Shown: one piece after another, positions 1-7,395 of the stretch
How the letters are laid out: each line of letters begins with the position of its first letter
How positions within the stretch are numbered: position 1 is the first letter of the stretch
Source of the DNA: a virus
Strand: one strand, 5' to 3'
Length of the DNA: 64,000 nt
Virus record (IMG/VR): IMGVR_UViG_3300034374_007216
Coordinates: 18,799 to 82,798 of that record
Translations under genes and position numbers: made by a program
The notes under the pieces: model-generated
Databases searched by the model: none
What the model was told of the DNA's origin: nothing
What the model saw: only the letters and a program-made list of their open reading frames with translations

Positions 1-515
1 TGATGAAATGGAATATAATATGATTCAAGGAAACGACCAATAGGAGTTTTGTCATAATTTTTATTTGTGAGCATAGTAATTTTACTTCCACCATGTGTTC
101 TTGATGGTCTATTTGTTATATATCGTGTAGCGTCGCCGGGTGGTAACGCATTAGCAAGTATTTTACGCCATTCTGGATGCATAATATTTGACAATTGATG
201 TGAGTCTGCATTAGTGTGAGTATCATTAAATTGGTTAATTGCATGTTGTACAACCTCTTTAGGGTCAATATTGAGGCCTCGTGCCGCTAAAAATTCACCA
301 ACATGATGAATAACAGCATCAATTCCATGACGAAAATCACCCATTGCTGTTTGCCATACGAATTCTCCGTGTTTTCCTTCAACCCATTGTCCATCGTATG
401 AATTACCTTGACCGTCATGAGCGAATGCTGGAATATCGAATTGGTTTTCACCTGCACGAAAATGTGATGGTGGAGGATTTCTCAAAATTGCTGGTCCTGT
501 TGGTGTGTGAGCCAT
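1..515 (-). CDS. Hypothetical protein, C-terminal part beyond window
   Basis: An open frame starts at the ATG at 515 and runs off the left edge without a stop, giving at least 171 residues. The start is preceded by a good ribosome site (GGGGTGGAG). The protein begins MAHTPTGPAILRNPPP and includes a segment rich in His and Asp. I do not recognise a family. It follows the tagged 554-2203 gene by 38 bp on the same strand and is probably the next gene of the virion operon. Confidence 0.75.
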   Translation of the reverse strand, partial: MAHTPTGPAILRNPPPSHFRAGENQFDIPAFAHDGQGNSYDGQWVEGKHGEFVWQTAMGDFRHGIDAVIHHVGEFLAARGLNIDPKEVVQHAINQFNDTHTNADSHQLSNIMHPEWRKILANALPPGDATRYITNRPSRTHGGSKITMLTNKNYDKTPIGRFLESYYIPFH

Positions 516-553
516 AAGACTCCACCCCTTGAGCAATGGGTATCGAATCTGTA

Positions 554-2203
554 TCATCCCATATGCCCCCTACGAGAAATAAGAATACCAGCAGGGTCAA
601 GACCCATTCTGCTTGAATTTGTTTCAAGATTTTGTGTTGGTCCATCATTCTTTTCATCTTCATCTTCATTGTTTTGAACACCTGCGGGGTGGTCGGGAAC
701 ATGACCGTTTTCAAACGCCGAGCCTCCACCTTGCATCGCTTTCTTTAATTTCGCTTCTCTTTCTTTTGCCGCAATAAGCCGACGCATTAAATTAAGCATT
801 TCCATATGTCTTGCGAAATTTTTTGCTTTCAAAATGTCGCTTTGAGTTCTATCTTCACTCATCATAATACTTGATGGTGGTGCTGGCATACTTGGTACAG
901 ATGATTGAACAGGTGGTAATTGTGGTGGCATCATTGGTGGCATCATTGGTGGTTGTGGAGGTCGTGGTGCTCTTACTCGTAGTGGTCGAAGTGATGGTTG
1001 TCGCATCATTCCCTTTTGTTGTGGCAACAATCCACCAAGACGACCCGCTCCTGTTGGACCAGCATAACTGCCTCGTTGTGCAAATCGAGCGTGTGGTGAA
1101 AATGTAGTTCGCACATTACCAAGAATTTTTCTTGCCTCGGATTGACCTTGATAGGCTCGGTATCGTTGTGGGTCTTTACTCATCGGTTGTTTAGTCGCAA
1201 TACCCCTGTGGCTCATTTCAACGGCTAAGTGAGGCAACATCAAACCTGTTTTCTTACCACCTTTGATACCACGCATACGGGCTTTAAACCGTCGCATTGT
1301 TGCCCCTACCGGGTCCATGCCGCCGGGAGGTCGCTTGAATTGTCCTGTTGATGGTCGAAATTCTTGACGGGCTTCTTGTTTTCTGCGTCGTGCAATTGTG
1401 CGTGGTGTTTCTATTTTGAGCAAATTACTCCAAGCATCATCCATCGGCTCGCTCATAGTGAAACCTGTTTTTTCATTAAACGGTACATCAGTAAAATCAC
1501 GATATTCACCTTCTATATCATCAAACGGGGGTCGTGCATCATCAACAATAAAATTATGTAAATCATATAATCTATCAAAAAAATCTTCACGAGATGTAGC
1601 ACCTGCTAAATGGTCTATATCGGGTTGTGTAAAATCATCCCCAATTCCTTCGTATTCCCACGGTTTATCTATCAATTCTTGAATCCAATTATACCATTCG
1701 GGGTGAACATCATCACGATTTGGCATATTATATCTGTATTTGTATTGATTTTCTCCGGGGTGTACAGTAGGTTCTTCCTTCAACAATGTACTCCAAGCAT
1801 CATCCATCGGCTCGCTCATTGCGATTGGTAATGGTCCTGTCATTGCTGAACCTGTGCCTGTTTTAGCACCTGTAGCAAGGTCAAGTAAATTACCTCGACT
1901 ACCGGGCGGTCCACCTGTAAGTCCAATTTCACGCTCTTCATCTCTTTTGTTTGAATCATTCATAGCAACAGGGCTTTCTTCACCACGCAATCCTTGTGAA
2001 GCACGAATTTTAATGTGTTTTATTTTACCCTTATTTGCTTTCTTTTCTTCTTCTTTGAGTTTCTTTTCTTCACGCTTTTGCTCATTGTATTCGGGTGAAG
2101 CGGGATTGTATTTTGTTTCATCTTCATTTGCAGATGAATACATCTTATCCGATTCACTACGAGGGTTATACAGGCGAGTGTCCGAACCTCTTCCCATAAC
2201 CAT
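554..2203 (-). CDS. Virion-associated-type protein with two AWxLLK tags
   Basis: 549 residues with mosaic composition: a charged Lys/Glu N terminus (residues 40-70), two nearly identical segments SEPMDDAWSTLLKEE (Met at residue 133) and SEPMDDAWSNLLKIE (Met at 254), an acidic stretch between them, a basic middle, and a Pro/Met-rich low-complexity stretch around residues 400-440. The ATG overlaps the stop of the upstream gene as TAATG. The tagged segments match those in nine other proteins of this window. I infer a multi-module protein associated with the virion. No enzymatic fold is recognised. Confidence 0.8.
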   Translation of the reverse strand: MVMGRGSDTRLYNPRSESDKMYSSANEDETKYNPASPEYNEQKREEKKLKEEEKKANKGKIKHIKIRASQGLRGEESPVAMNDSNKRDEEREIGLTGGPPGSRGNLLDLATGAKTGTGSAMTGPLPIAMSEPMDDAWSTLLKEEPTVHPGENQYKYRYNMPNRDDVHPEWYNWIQELIDKPWEYEGIGDDFTQPDIDHLAGATSREDFFDRLYDLHNFIVDDARPPFDDIEGEYRDFTDVPFNEKTGFTMSEPMDDAWSNLLKIETPRTIARRRKQEARQEFRPSTGQFKRPPGGMDPVGATMRRFKARMRGIKGGKKTGLMLPHLAVEMSHRGIATKQPMSKDPQRYRAYQGQSEARKILGNVRTTFSPHARFAQRGSYAGPTGAGRLGGLLPQQKGMMRQPSLRPLRVRAPRPPQPPMMPPMMPPQLPPVQSSVPSMPAPPSSIMMSEDRTQSDILKAKNFARHMEMLNLMRRLIAAKEREAKLKKAMQGGGSAFENGHVPDHPAGVQNNEDEDEKNDGPTQNLETNSSRMGLDPAGILISRRGHMG

Positions 2204-2880
2204 TATTCAACCCCCATGTTTTCTTGCAATTGGCGTTTTATACGCATCCAAGTTTCGGGGCTTTCTTTACCCAACTCAACTTGAAGAATGTTAAATGTTT
2301 GATTGACTTGTTGCCCATCACTCTTTGCACCCCATTGGTCTTGGAAACGCAACAAGTCTTTGACAGTTTCTCGTACTTCTTTATGAAGAGCGACAGCATC
2401 TCGTACAAACCCATCTTCATGTACAGTTCCTTCATCAAGTAGTTCACTTAGTTTGTGATTTAATTTCTCAGCATTTGAACGGAGTAAAGCAATTTCTTGA
2501 CCCGCAACAAGTGCCACTTCCATAGCCGCAGATTTTTGGACAAGTGGTTGAAAATGACTCTTCATATGACGATATACAACAGTTTCTTTTATCTCTAATT
2601 GATTTGCTATTTCATCGGATGTAATTTCATTTGAGAAATAAGCGGTTTCATACTCAGCACGCATTGGTGTAGTACACACAGGACACGATTCATTTGCCGC
2701 TTCGTAATATTCACCCATATGATTTCGATAATGACGGTCTGCGGTGTTCTGCCTCCACCCCATATCTTTATCCAATTGACGAGCAGAAATGTGGCCTTGA
2801 AGCATCTCTTCTTCTAATGAATCACGCTCTTCGGAAATGCAAAAAGCACAGGAACGCTTGACTATACGCTCCGCCGCCAT
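2203..2880 (-). CDS. Tandem Zn-finger/HTH protein, possible small terminase
   Basis: About 225 residues from the ATG at 2880. The frame stays open to an ATG at 2994, but that extension would overlap the divergent plus-strand gene. The protein holds two copies of one module: a CxxC pair (CAFC, then CPVC), a helical stretch resembling helix-turn-helix, and an HxxxH end (RHYRNHM, then RHMKSHF). This suggests a duplicated zinc-stabilised DNA-binding domain. The C-terminal part is helical and charged. Size, DNA-binding look and place at the head of a structural operon would suit a small terminase subunit, but I cannot show that. A regulator is the main alternative. Confidence 0.65.
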   Translation of the reverse strand: MAAERIVKRSCAFCISEERDSLEEEMLQGHISARQLDKDMGWRQNTADRHYRNHMGEYYEAANESCPVCTTPMRAEYETAYFSNEITSDEIANQLEIKETVVYRHMKSHFQPLVQKSAAMEVALVAGQEIALLRSNAEKLNHKLSELLDEGTVHEDGFVRDAVALHKEVRETVKDLLRFQDQWGAKSDGQQVNQTFNILQVELGKESPETWMRIKRQLQENMGVE

Positions 2881-2913
2881 GAGCGTTCTATAGAGTTCAA
2901 GTTCAAAACAATT

Positions 2914-3252
2914 ATGGATGAAAGGTGCTTCCAACATACCATGTGGGGGCGAAAACGAATAGCCAAAATACCCCTCACAAAAGAAACGCTTCAAAGCCTA
3001 ACAAACGCCGCATCCGATGTTTGTCATGGTCGTTTTGCTCCAAAACACATTGTAGCCGAGCGTTTAAGAATTTGTTCAACTTGTCCTTACGGCGGTACAA
3101 GATGTGATTTGTGTGGCTGTTTTATCAAAACAAAAGTATCACTATTGAATTCTAAATGCCCAATAGAAAAGTGGTCAAGCCCCTCTCGTGATGCGGGAAT
3201 AGACAGCACTCAAGAAAATAGTGCTGGCGAAGATTCCAATGACAAGGTATGA
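2914..3252 (+). CDS. Small Cys-rich phage-type protein, divergent gene
   Basis: 112 residues from ATG 2914; 2941 is an alternative start. The core has CSTCPYGGTRCDLCGCF, then K-x-L-x-CP-x-EKW. This is the pattern of a Cys-rich protein common in phages (CxxC, CxxCGCF, K..L..CP..KW), and it probably binds zinc. The gene is alone on the plus strand inside the minus-strand structural block. It diverges from the zinc/HTH gene and overlaps the end of the next minus-strand gene by 77 bp. The role is unknown. Confidence 0.6.
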   Translation: MDERCFQHTMWGRKRIAKIPLTKETLQSLTNAASDVCHGRFAPKHIVAERLRICSTCPYGGTRCDLCGCFIKTKVSLLNSKCPIEKWSSPSRDAGIDSTQENSAGEDSNDKV

Positions 3253-3417
3253 TGCTTTTTCCGAGCCAAGTGTATCTCCTTTAAACAAGAGAATCATTGT
3301 AAGAGCCACAATGAATGAAATAATTTGTACCATAATCATGTCAATAATCACGCTTCGATTTGGGTTTAAAACATCAAGTGTTGTTGCGGCAAATGAAGAT
3401 GGAAGGTATTTATCCAT
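3175..3417 (-). CDS. Small protein with two membrane segments
   Basis: 80 residues with two predicted transmembrane helices (about 23-45 and 55-74) joined by a short polar loop, and a basic C terminus. It lies between structural-type genes, 1 bp from the next. A virion membrane protein, holin-like protein or entry protein are all possible. Nothing in the sequence decides between them. Its 3' end overlaps the convergent gene 2914-3252. Confidence 0.7.
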   Translation of the reverse strand: MDKYLPSSFAATTLDVLNPNRSVIIDMIMVQIISFIVALTMILLFKGDTLGSEKASYLVIGIFASTIFLSAVYSRITRGA

Positions 3418-3418
3418 A

Positions 3419-4054
3419 TTATCTTCCTCCCGTTATAATACTACGAGCAAATGAACCAACACCGCCTCCAACTTTTTGCATCATTCCCTCATCAGCAAGT
3501 GCTGAATGTAGCATACCACCCATCATTGATTGTTGTGCAAAATATGCTAATTGTTGTTGGTTTTGTTCAGCCGCATTAATGTTTTGTTGTGCGGTGCTTT
3601 GAAGAGATGAAAAATGAGATTTTACATTTTCACTGCTAATGGTTTGCAAGTGTTGTGGTAATTTTGATACATCAAGTGTCATTGTTCCATTATCTTCGTC
3701 AATGTTGAATGTAGCATTTCGCAATATTTCAAGAACTGAAAACGAAATAAGTGAAGATAACATATCAATCATTAAGCCCATTTGATTACTTGCAATAAAC
3801 CTGTCAATAGGCACTATACCACGAAGCAACATGATTTGCAATTCCATATCGGATGGTGGAGTAATTGGTTGCTGACCCCATTGACTTGCTTGGCCTCCCG
3901 TCATACCGTTCATGAACGCCCCTGTGCCACCTTGCATCATTGGTTGTTGTGTTGCCCACGGATTTTGCATTTGCATAGGAGAATTTCCCATTGATGCACC
4001 TAAATTTAACGCACCATTGCTATTTGTATATTGTGTGCTACTCAAACCTAACAT
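3419..4054 (-). CDS. Gln/Met-rich structural-type protein
   Basis: 211 residues from the ATG at 4054, which directly follows the previous stop (TAAGATG). The N-terminal 70 residues are rich in Gly, Met, Gln and Asn (for example PMQMQNPWATQQPMM). A hydrophobic helical middle (residues about 85-115) and a Gln-rich tail follow. The composition is typical of virion or scaffold-like proteins. No family recognised. It is in one operon with the genes on either side. Confidence 0.75.
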   Translation of the reverse strand: MLGLSSTQYTNSNGALNLGASMGNSPMQMQNPWATQQPMMQGGTGAFMNGMTGGQASQWGQQPITPPSDMELQIMLLRGIVPIDRFIASNQMGLMIDMLSSLISFSVLEILRNATFNIDEDNGTMTLDVSKLPQHLQTISSENVKSHFSSLQSTAQQNINAAEQNQQQLAYFAQQSMMGGMLHSALADEGMMQKVGGGVGSFARSIITGGR

Positions 4055-4055
4055 C

Positions 4056-4985
4056 TTACTCGATACCCCCAAACATTTCTTGTTCAAGAGCATTTTGGTT
4101 ATTTATCATATCTTGAAATGAGGCAGTTGGTTGGTTCATCATAAATAATTCATGCTCAAAAATCCTCAAATCAAATGTAATTGTAGTGATGTCATTGCGA
4201 TTAGTCATTGGATTTGTATAATGAGTAATTGTAATTCCATTGGTTTTCTTTGAATCTCGAATCAACTCATCAAGGAACGGTTCATATTTTTGCAACATTT
4301 CGGGTGTTGGGTCTTTTTTCTTAAATGAAGAAACCGGCACAGTAACTACGCTGACTCCTTTTTTCACTTGGTCACGAAGTCTTTTTGGATTAGCCTCTCT
4401 AATTTTATCTTCTTCTGCTTCCCACTTGCAAAGAAGATGATACAAATGCATGTGTTCGGGGCAATATGTACCTTTCATTTTTCGACCATTCGTAACTTTT
4501 TCTTTTGCTACAAATGCTTCGGCTTGCCCCGTAACAGGGTTTTGCCAATACAATTCCCAAAGTGTATTACCTGTATCTTCATCGCATATTTTGGCATAGA
4601 GATTATCATATTGAATGAGTGTAGCACAATCGCAACCATCAACAACGCACATACTTGATTGTTTATCGTAGCGATATTTACGACCAAAAAACAATCGAAG
4701 AGGATTTAACAAATTTCTTTTTGATGGAGTGAGCAATCGGTATGCTTGTTTAATGTCTTTTTTTCTTGCTTTGTTTGGGTCGGGATGGCGACTTGGATAA
4801 AAATTGACTTTTGGAACTTCTAAGTTTGCTTGATTTGCAATGTTTTGCATAGACTGTTGAGCGGTGGCTTGCTCTAACAAAGCGGCATGACTTAACCCTG
4901 CATTTCCTTGTTGGCTTAGTGCGTACAAATGTGCTTCATTTGCATCCGATAAACGATACTGTGGTTCTCGATAAAAATTCATCAT
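4056..4985 (-). CDS. Hypothetical protein with Cys/His cluster
   Basis: 310 residues. The ATG at 4985 overlaps the stop of the upstream AbrB-like gene (ATGA). The middle contains CVVDGCDC and, further on, YCPEHMHLYHLLC, which could form a metal site, flanked by very basic stretches (KKDIKQAYRLL, RDQVKKG). The last 40 residues are acidic and Asn/Gln-rich. I do not recognise the family. The position suggests a virion or morphogenesis role. Confidence 0.75.
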   Translation of the reverse strand: MMNFYREPQYRLSDANEAHLYALSQQGNAGLSHAALLEQATAQQSMQNIANQANLEVPKVNFYPSRHPDPNKARKKDIKQAYRLLTPSKRNLLNPLRLFFGRKYRYDKQSSMCVVDGCDCATLIQYDNLYAKICDEDTGNTLWELYWQNPVTGQAEAFVAKEKVTNGRKMKGTYCPEHMHLYHLLCKWEAEEDKIREANPKRLRDQVKKGVSVVTVPVSSFKKKDPTPEMLQKYEPFLDELIRDSKKTNGITITHYTNPMTNRNDITTITFDLRIFEHELFMMNQPTASFQDMINNQNALEQEMFGGIE

Positions 4986-5152
4986 TGTGAATCACCTTTT
5001 ATTTGTGCTGTAAAACCATTGCTGGTTTGTACAATACTCCATTCTATTTTTGTTCCTTTTTTAAGATTTAGAAATTCTGCTATCCACATTGGAATAACAG
5101 TTCTTACACTTTTTGTATCTTTTCCTACTGATGCTACTGTTGTTTTTGTCAT
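4982..5152 (-). CDS. AbrB/SpoVT-type DNA-binding protein
   Basis: 56 residues from ATG 5152, which has the ribosome site AGGTGAT just upstream. The longer frame to 5203 is less likely. The pattern VGKDTKSVRTVIPMWIAEFLNLKKGTKIEW is that of the swapped-hairpin AbrB/MazE fold: a conserved IP after a beta strand, then a short helix and the L-x-K-G-x-x-I-x-W strand. Such proteins bind DNA as dimers and act as transcription regulators or antitoxins. It sits between the small GTPase and a structural-type gene, with no toxin partner visible, so a late-gene regulator is plausible. Confidence 0.75.
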   Translation of the reverse strand: MTKTTVASVGKDTKSVRTVIPMWIAEFLNLKKGTKIEWSIVQTSNGFTAQIKGDSQ

Positions 5153-5160
5153 ATTATCAC

Positions 5161-5877
5161 CTATGCTGTAAGTAAATTTACCATTGTATTTTCCACATTC
5201 CAACCTATTCTCGTTGCCATGAATGATTTTCTTGTTGGTACACCTGCTTTTTGCAAACGAATTAAATCATCACGAAAAGCATCAAATATTTTGTGTTCTC
5301 CTATTCTGTCTTGCCCCCACAACATTGCGGCAGTTTCATCAAAAAACCTATCCGCTTTGTTTGCTACAATCATAATTAACTTTGGAATATATTTTTTACC
5401 TTTCCATCTGCTTTTTAAATTTCTATATCGGTATTGTCTATGTACGATAGCATCCACTAAATATTTGAAACCAGCAATTTGTTGTAATGCTTCTTCGCCG
5501 CCTTTCAACACTCTATCGTCAAATATATACACAATTGCTTCGGCTTGTCGAGTTACCATGTCATCAATCCATAGATTCCAAAAACGCTCTTGACCACCTA
5601 TATCGGATGAAAATACAACACGCTTTTGACCTTTCCATGAAATACGCTTTCGTGTAGGTTTTGGAAGTAAATACCTACCGAGAATTCGCATATGTTCAGT
5701 ACGCTCTTCTAACGGTATGTCTTCCATTTCACCGGGTGTTGTCATAAAACGGTCAAGTGTAGTTTTACCAACTAATCCCGCACCGTAAATACCGACCTTG
5801 CGTGGCTTCCATGAGTTGTATAGGGTTTGACCCCATATTGCCGCACCGACAACCGCCGAGCCAACGGGTTCAACCAT
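5161..5877 (-). CDS. Ras/Arf-like small GTPase
   Basis: 238 residues with the G motifs of the TRAFAC small-GTPase class in order: P-loop GAGLVGKT (32-39), switch II DIGGQER (92-98), which is close to Arf and G-alpha proteins and includes the Gln that activates water, and NKAD (173-176), the guanine-specificity motif. A basic insert (about 146-163, RQYRYRNLKSRWKGKK) precedes the NKAD strand. The N-terminal 25 residues are partly hydrophobic. It overlaps the next membrane-protein gene by 8 bp. Binding and hydrolysis of GTP follow from the motifs. The role is unknown, and a virion-membrane or host-signalling function is speculation. Confidence 0.85.
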   Translation of the reverse strand: MVEPVGSAVVGAAIWGQTLYNSWKPRKVGIYGAGLVGKTTLDRFMTTPGEMEDIPLEERTEHMRILGRYLLPKPTRKRISWKGQKRVVFSSDIGGQERFWNLWIDDMVTRQAEAIVYIFDDRVLKGGEEALQQIAGFKYLVDAIVHRQYRYRNLKSRWKGKKYIPKLIMIVANKADRFFDETAAMLWGQDRIGEHKIFDAFRDDLIRLQKAGVPTRKSFMATRIGWNVENTMVNLLTA

Positions 5878-6130
5878 CTAACCACCCCAATACCCAATTT
5901 CCAAAATCTTCGACTTTGTTCCAAAACCATTCCACTGTATTTACCCATAACGATTCACCTGTTATGTTTTCCCATAAACTCACAAACATCATACCTAAAA
6001 TTGTAAAAAGAATTGTTCTTATCCATCCAATACCTTTTTCGTAATAATTATCAAGTGTGTTTTGCGTATGCAATGCTCGTAGCGTAGCCTCAGTCGAATC
6101 ATCTTCGGGAGTTTTAAAGATTCGACCCAT
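5870..6130 (-). CDS. Single-pass membrane protein
   Basis: 86 residues with one clear transmembrane helix (about 36-53, IRTILFTILGMMFVSLW), an acidic and polar N-terminal part, and a Trp-rich amphipathic C terminus (VEWFWNKVEDFGNWVLGWL). The start has a strong ribosome site (GAGGTGAT). It is co-transcribed with the GTPase, its stop overlapping the GTPase start. No family recognised. It could be a membrane anchor or partner for the GTPase. Confidence 0.75.
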   Translation of the reverse strand: MGRIFKTPEDDSTEATLRALHTQNTLDNYYEKGIGWIRTILFTILGMMFVSLWENITGESLWVNTVEWFWNKVEDFGNWVLGWLDG

Positions 6131-6141
6131 GAGGTATCACC

Positions 6142-6711
6142 TCACTCTTCTTTCTTTTGAAAACGCTTATCTGGTGTTCCATCTTTTTTTAATGTAACAT
6201 CTTCATCTGCAATACCCAAACCTAAATTGATTGGTTGTTTAATTTCAGCAGTATGTTTTGGCGGATTTTCAATAAGTTTGTTTTCTTCTTTAAAAGCGGA
6301 TGGTGCATCTATAACACCCCAAGACGGCGGCATTTTACCGGGATTTAACTCCATCCATCTAAGTTCTGCTTCAAGTTGTGCTTCTTGCACTCTTATTTCC
6401 ATTTCCGACCTGCGTGCATCAAATTGATTTTGCATGTTACGGTATCGAAAACTGCGTTCTCTCTCAATGTTTTGAAGGCGTACTTTTTCTTGCATGTTTT
6501 GTTCAAAGAACATTTTGAAGAAATAATACGCTATACCTTGTACAAAAAATGCCGCCATAGCGTAAGTGAACCCGTTCACTACGGGGTCATTACTGTTTAG
6601 CCACATATCTGCATCAAAGAAACCTATTGCCAATCCTACAAGTGCAGATTGGGCAAGAATTAGCCCCATTAGTCGTATTTCAGCCTCGGTTGTGTTACTA
6701 TTCGGTTGCAT
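6142..6711 (-). CDS. Two-pass membrane protein with coiled coil
   Basis: 189 residues from ATG 6711 (a GTG at 6720 is in frame). Two hydrophobic helices (about 14-32 and 48-66) are followed by a long charged helix, residues about 72-125, rich in Glu, Arg and Gln, with the look of a coiled coil, then a Pro-containing tail. It is the first gene of its operon, immediately downstream of the inverted-repeat element at 6755-6927. Probably a virion or assembly membrane protein. Confidence 0.75.
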   Translation of the reverse strand: MQPNSNTTEAEIRLMGLILAQSALVGLAIGFFDADMWLNSNDPVVNGFTYAMAAFFVQGIAYYFFKMFFEQNMQEKVRLQNIERERSFRYRNMQNQFDARRSEMEIRVQEAQLEAELRWMELNPGKMPPSWGVIDAPSAFKEENKLIENPPKHTAEIKQPINLGLGIADEDVTLKKDGTPDKRFQKKEE

Positions 6712-6754
6712 TGTCCTCACTCTTGGTCAAAAATATGGTCATTATAACTGTTTC

Positions 6755-6927
6755 GCTTTATTCACTTTATTCAAAACTTTATTCACTCAAATGACTATTC
6801 CTACTTTATTCACTTTATTCATAGTGTCTTAAAATAATATATAATAAATAATAGAGGTATAATGAATAATGAATATTTGCTTTGGTCATTTTGGTGAATA
6901 AAGTTTTGAATAAAGTGAATAAAGTGA
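6755..6927. repeat. Iteron-like inverted-repeat element A
   Basis: A 35-bp inverted repeat with two mismatches (6761-6795 and 6885-6919) flanks an AT-rich core with ATAATATATAATAAATAATAG. The arms are built from TGAATAAAGT units, and one more unit is added on the outside of each arm. A further unit in the left half reads CTTTATTCACTTTATTCAT. A sister element with the same layout lies at 15763-16000. Iterons around an AT-rich core are typical of replication origins. A promoter or partition site is possible. Confidence 0.75.
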
Positions 6928-6931
6928 GTGC

Positions 6932-7393
6932 TTACCATTGCCTAAAGACAGGTACTGAAGTATCTCCGTAGCCTAATTGCTGTAATGCTCTCATACGATG
7001 GCGACCATCATGACCCACAGGACTATCGGTAAATACATAGTCTGCTCTTGGTATTACAAAACGCATATCTTCTCCTTGCATTGCTCTTTGCATGAGGTTT
7101 TTGTAGTAATCATCTTCAACCATTTCATCTGTTCCTGTTTCTTGTAAGAATTGATTTGGAGTCATGTTGGTTATTTCCGCAAAATCTTCTAAATCACTTT
7201 CATGCGGTATTTCTCTTTCAGTTGAATCAAATGTTTTTCCTTCTTTTATCCAAACACCCGGTAATCCCCCATGAAGACTTTTATCTTGTGTCCAATCTTC
7301 ATTATCTCCTTGAGTGACAAAACGAATACCGGGTACATTTGTTTCATACACCGGCATTTTCAAAAACAACCAAGCCTTGTCCATCGGAGTCAT
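6932..7393 (-). CDS. AWxLLK-tagged ParB/sulfiredoxin-like protein
   Basis: 153 residues starting with the tag MTPMDKAWLFLKMP. The C terminus has HDGRHRMRALQQLG followed by VPV, resembling the GRHR-x-x-A box of ParB/Srx-fold proteins, which bind nucleotide or DNA. The ATG almost abuts the stop of the multi-tag gene 7396-9726. A small enzyme or DNA-binding cargo protein is my inference. The fold assignment rests on one motif only. Confidence 0.6.
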   Translation of the reverse strand: MTPMDKAWLFLKMPVYETNVPGIRFVTQGDNEDWTQDKSLHGGLPGVWIKEGKTFDSTEREIPHESDLEDFAEITNMTPNQFLQETGTDEMVEDDYYKNLMQRAMQGEDMRFVIPRADYVFTDSPVGHDGRHRMRALQQLGYGDTSVPVFRQW

Positions 7394-7395
7394 TT

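Noticed and set aside
1854-2294. Plus-strand ORF of 146 codons antisense to the tagged 549-residue gene
   Set aside because: It mirrors a well-supported minus-strand gene, has Ser/Leu-rich shadow composition and no ribosome site.
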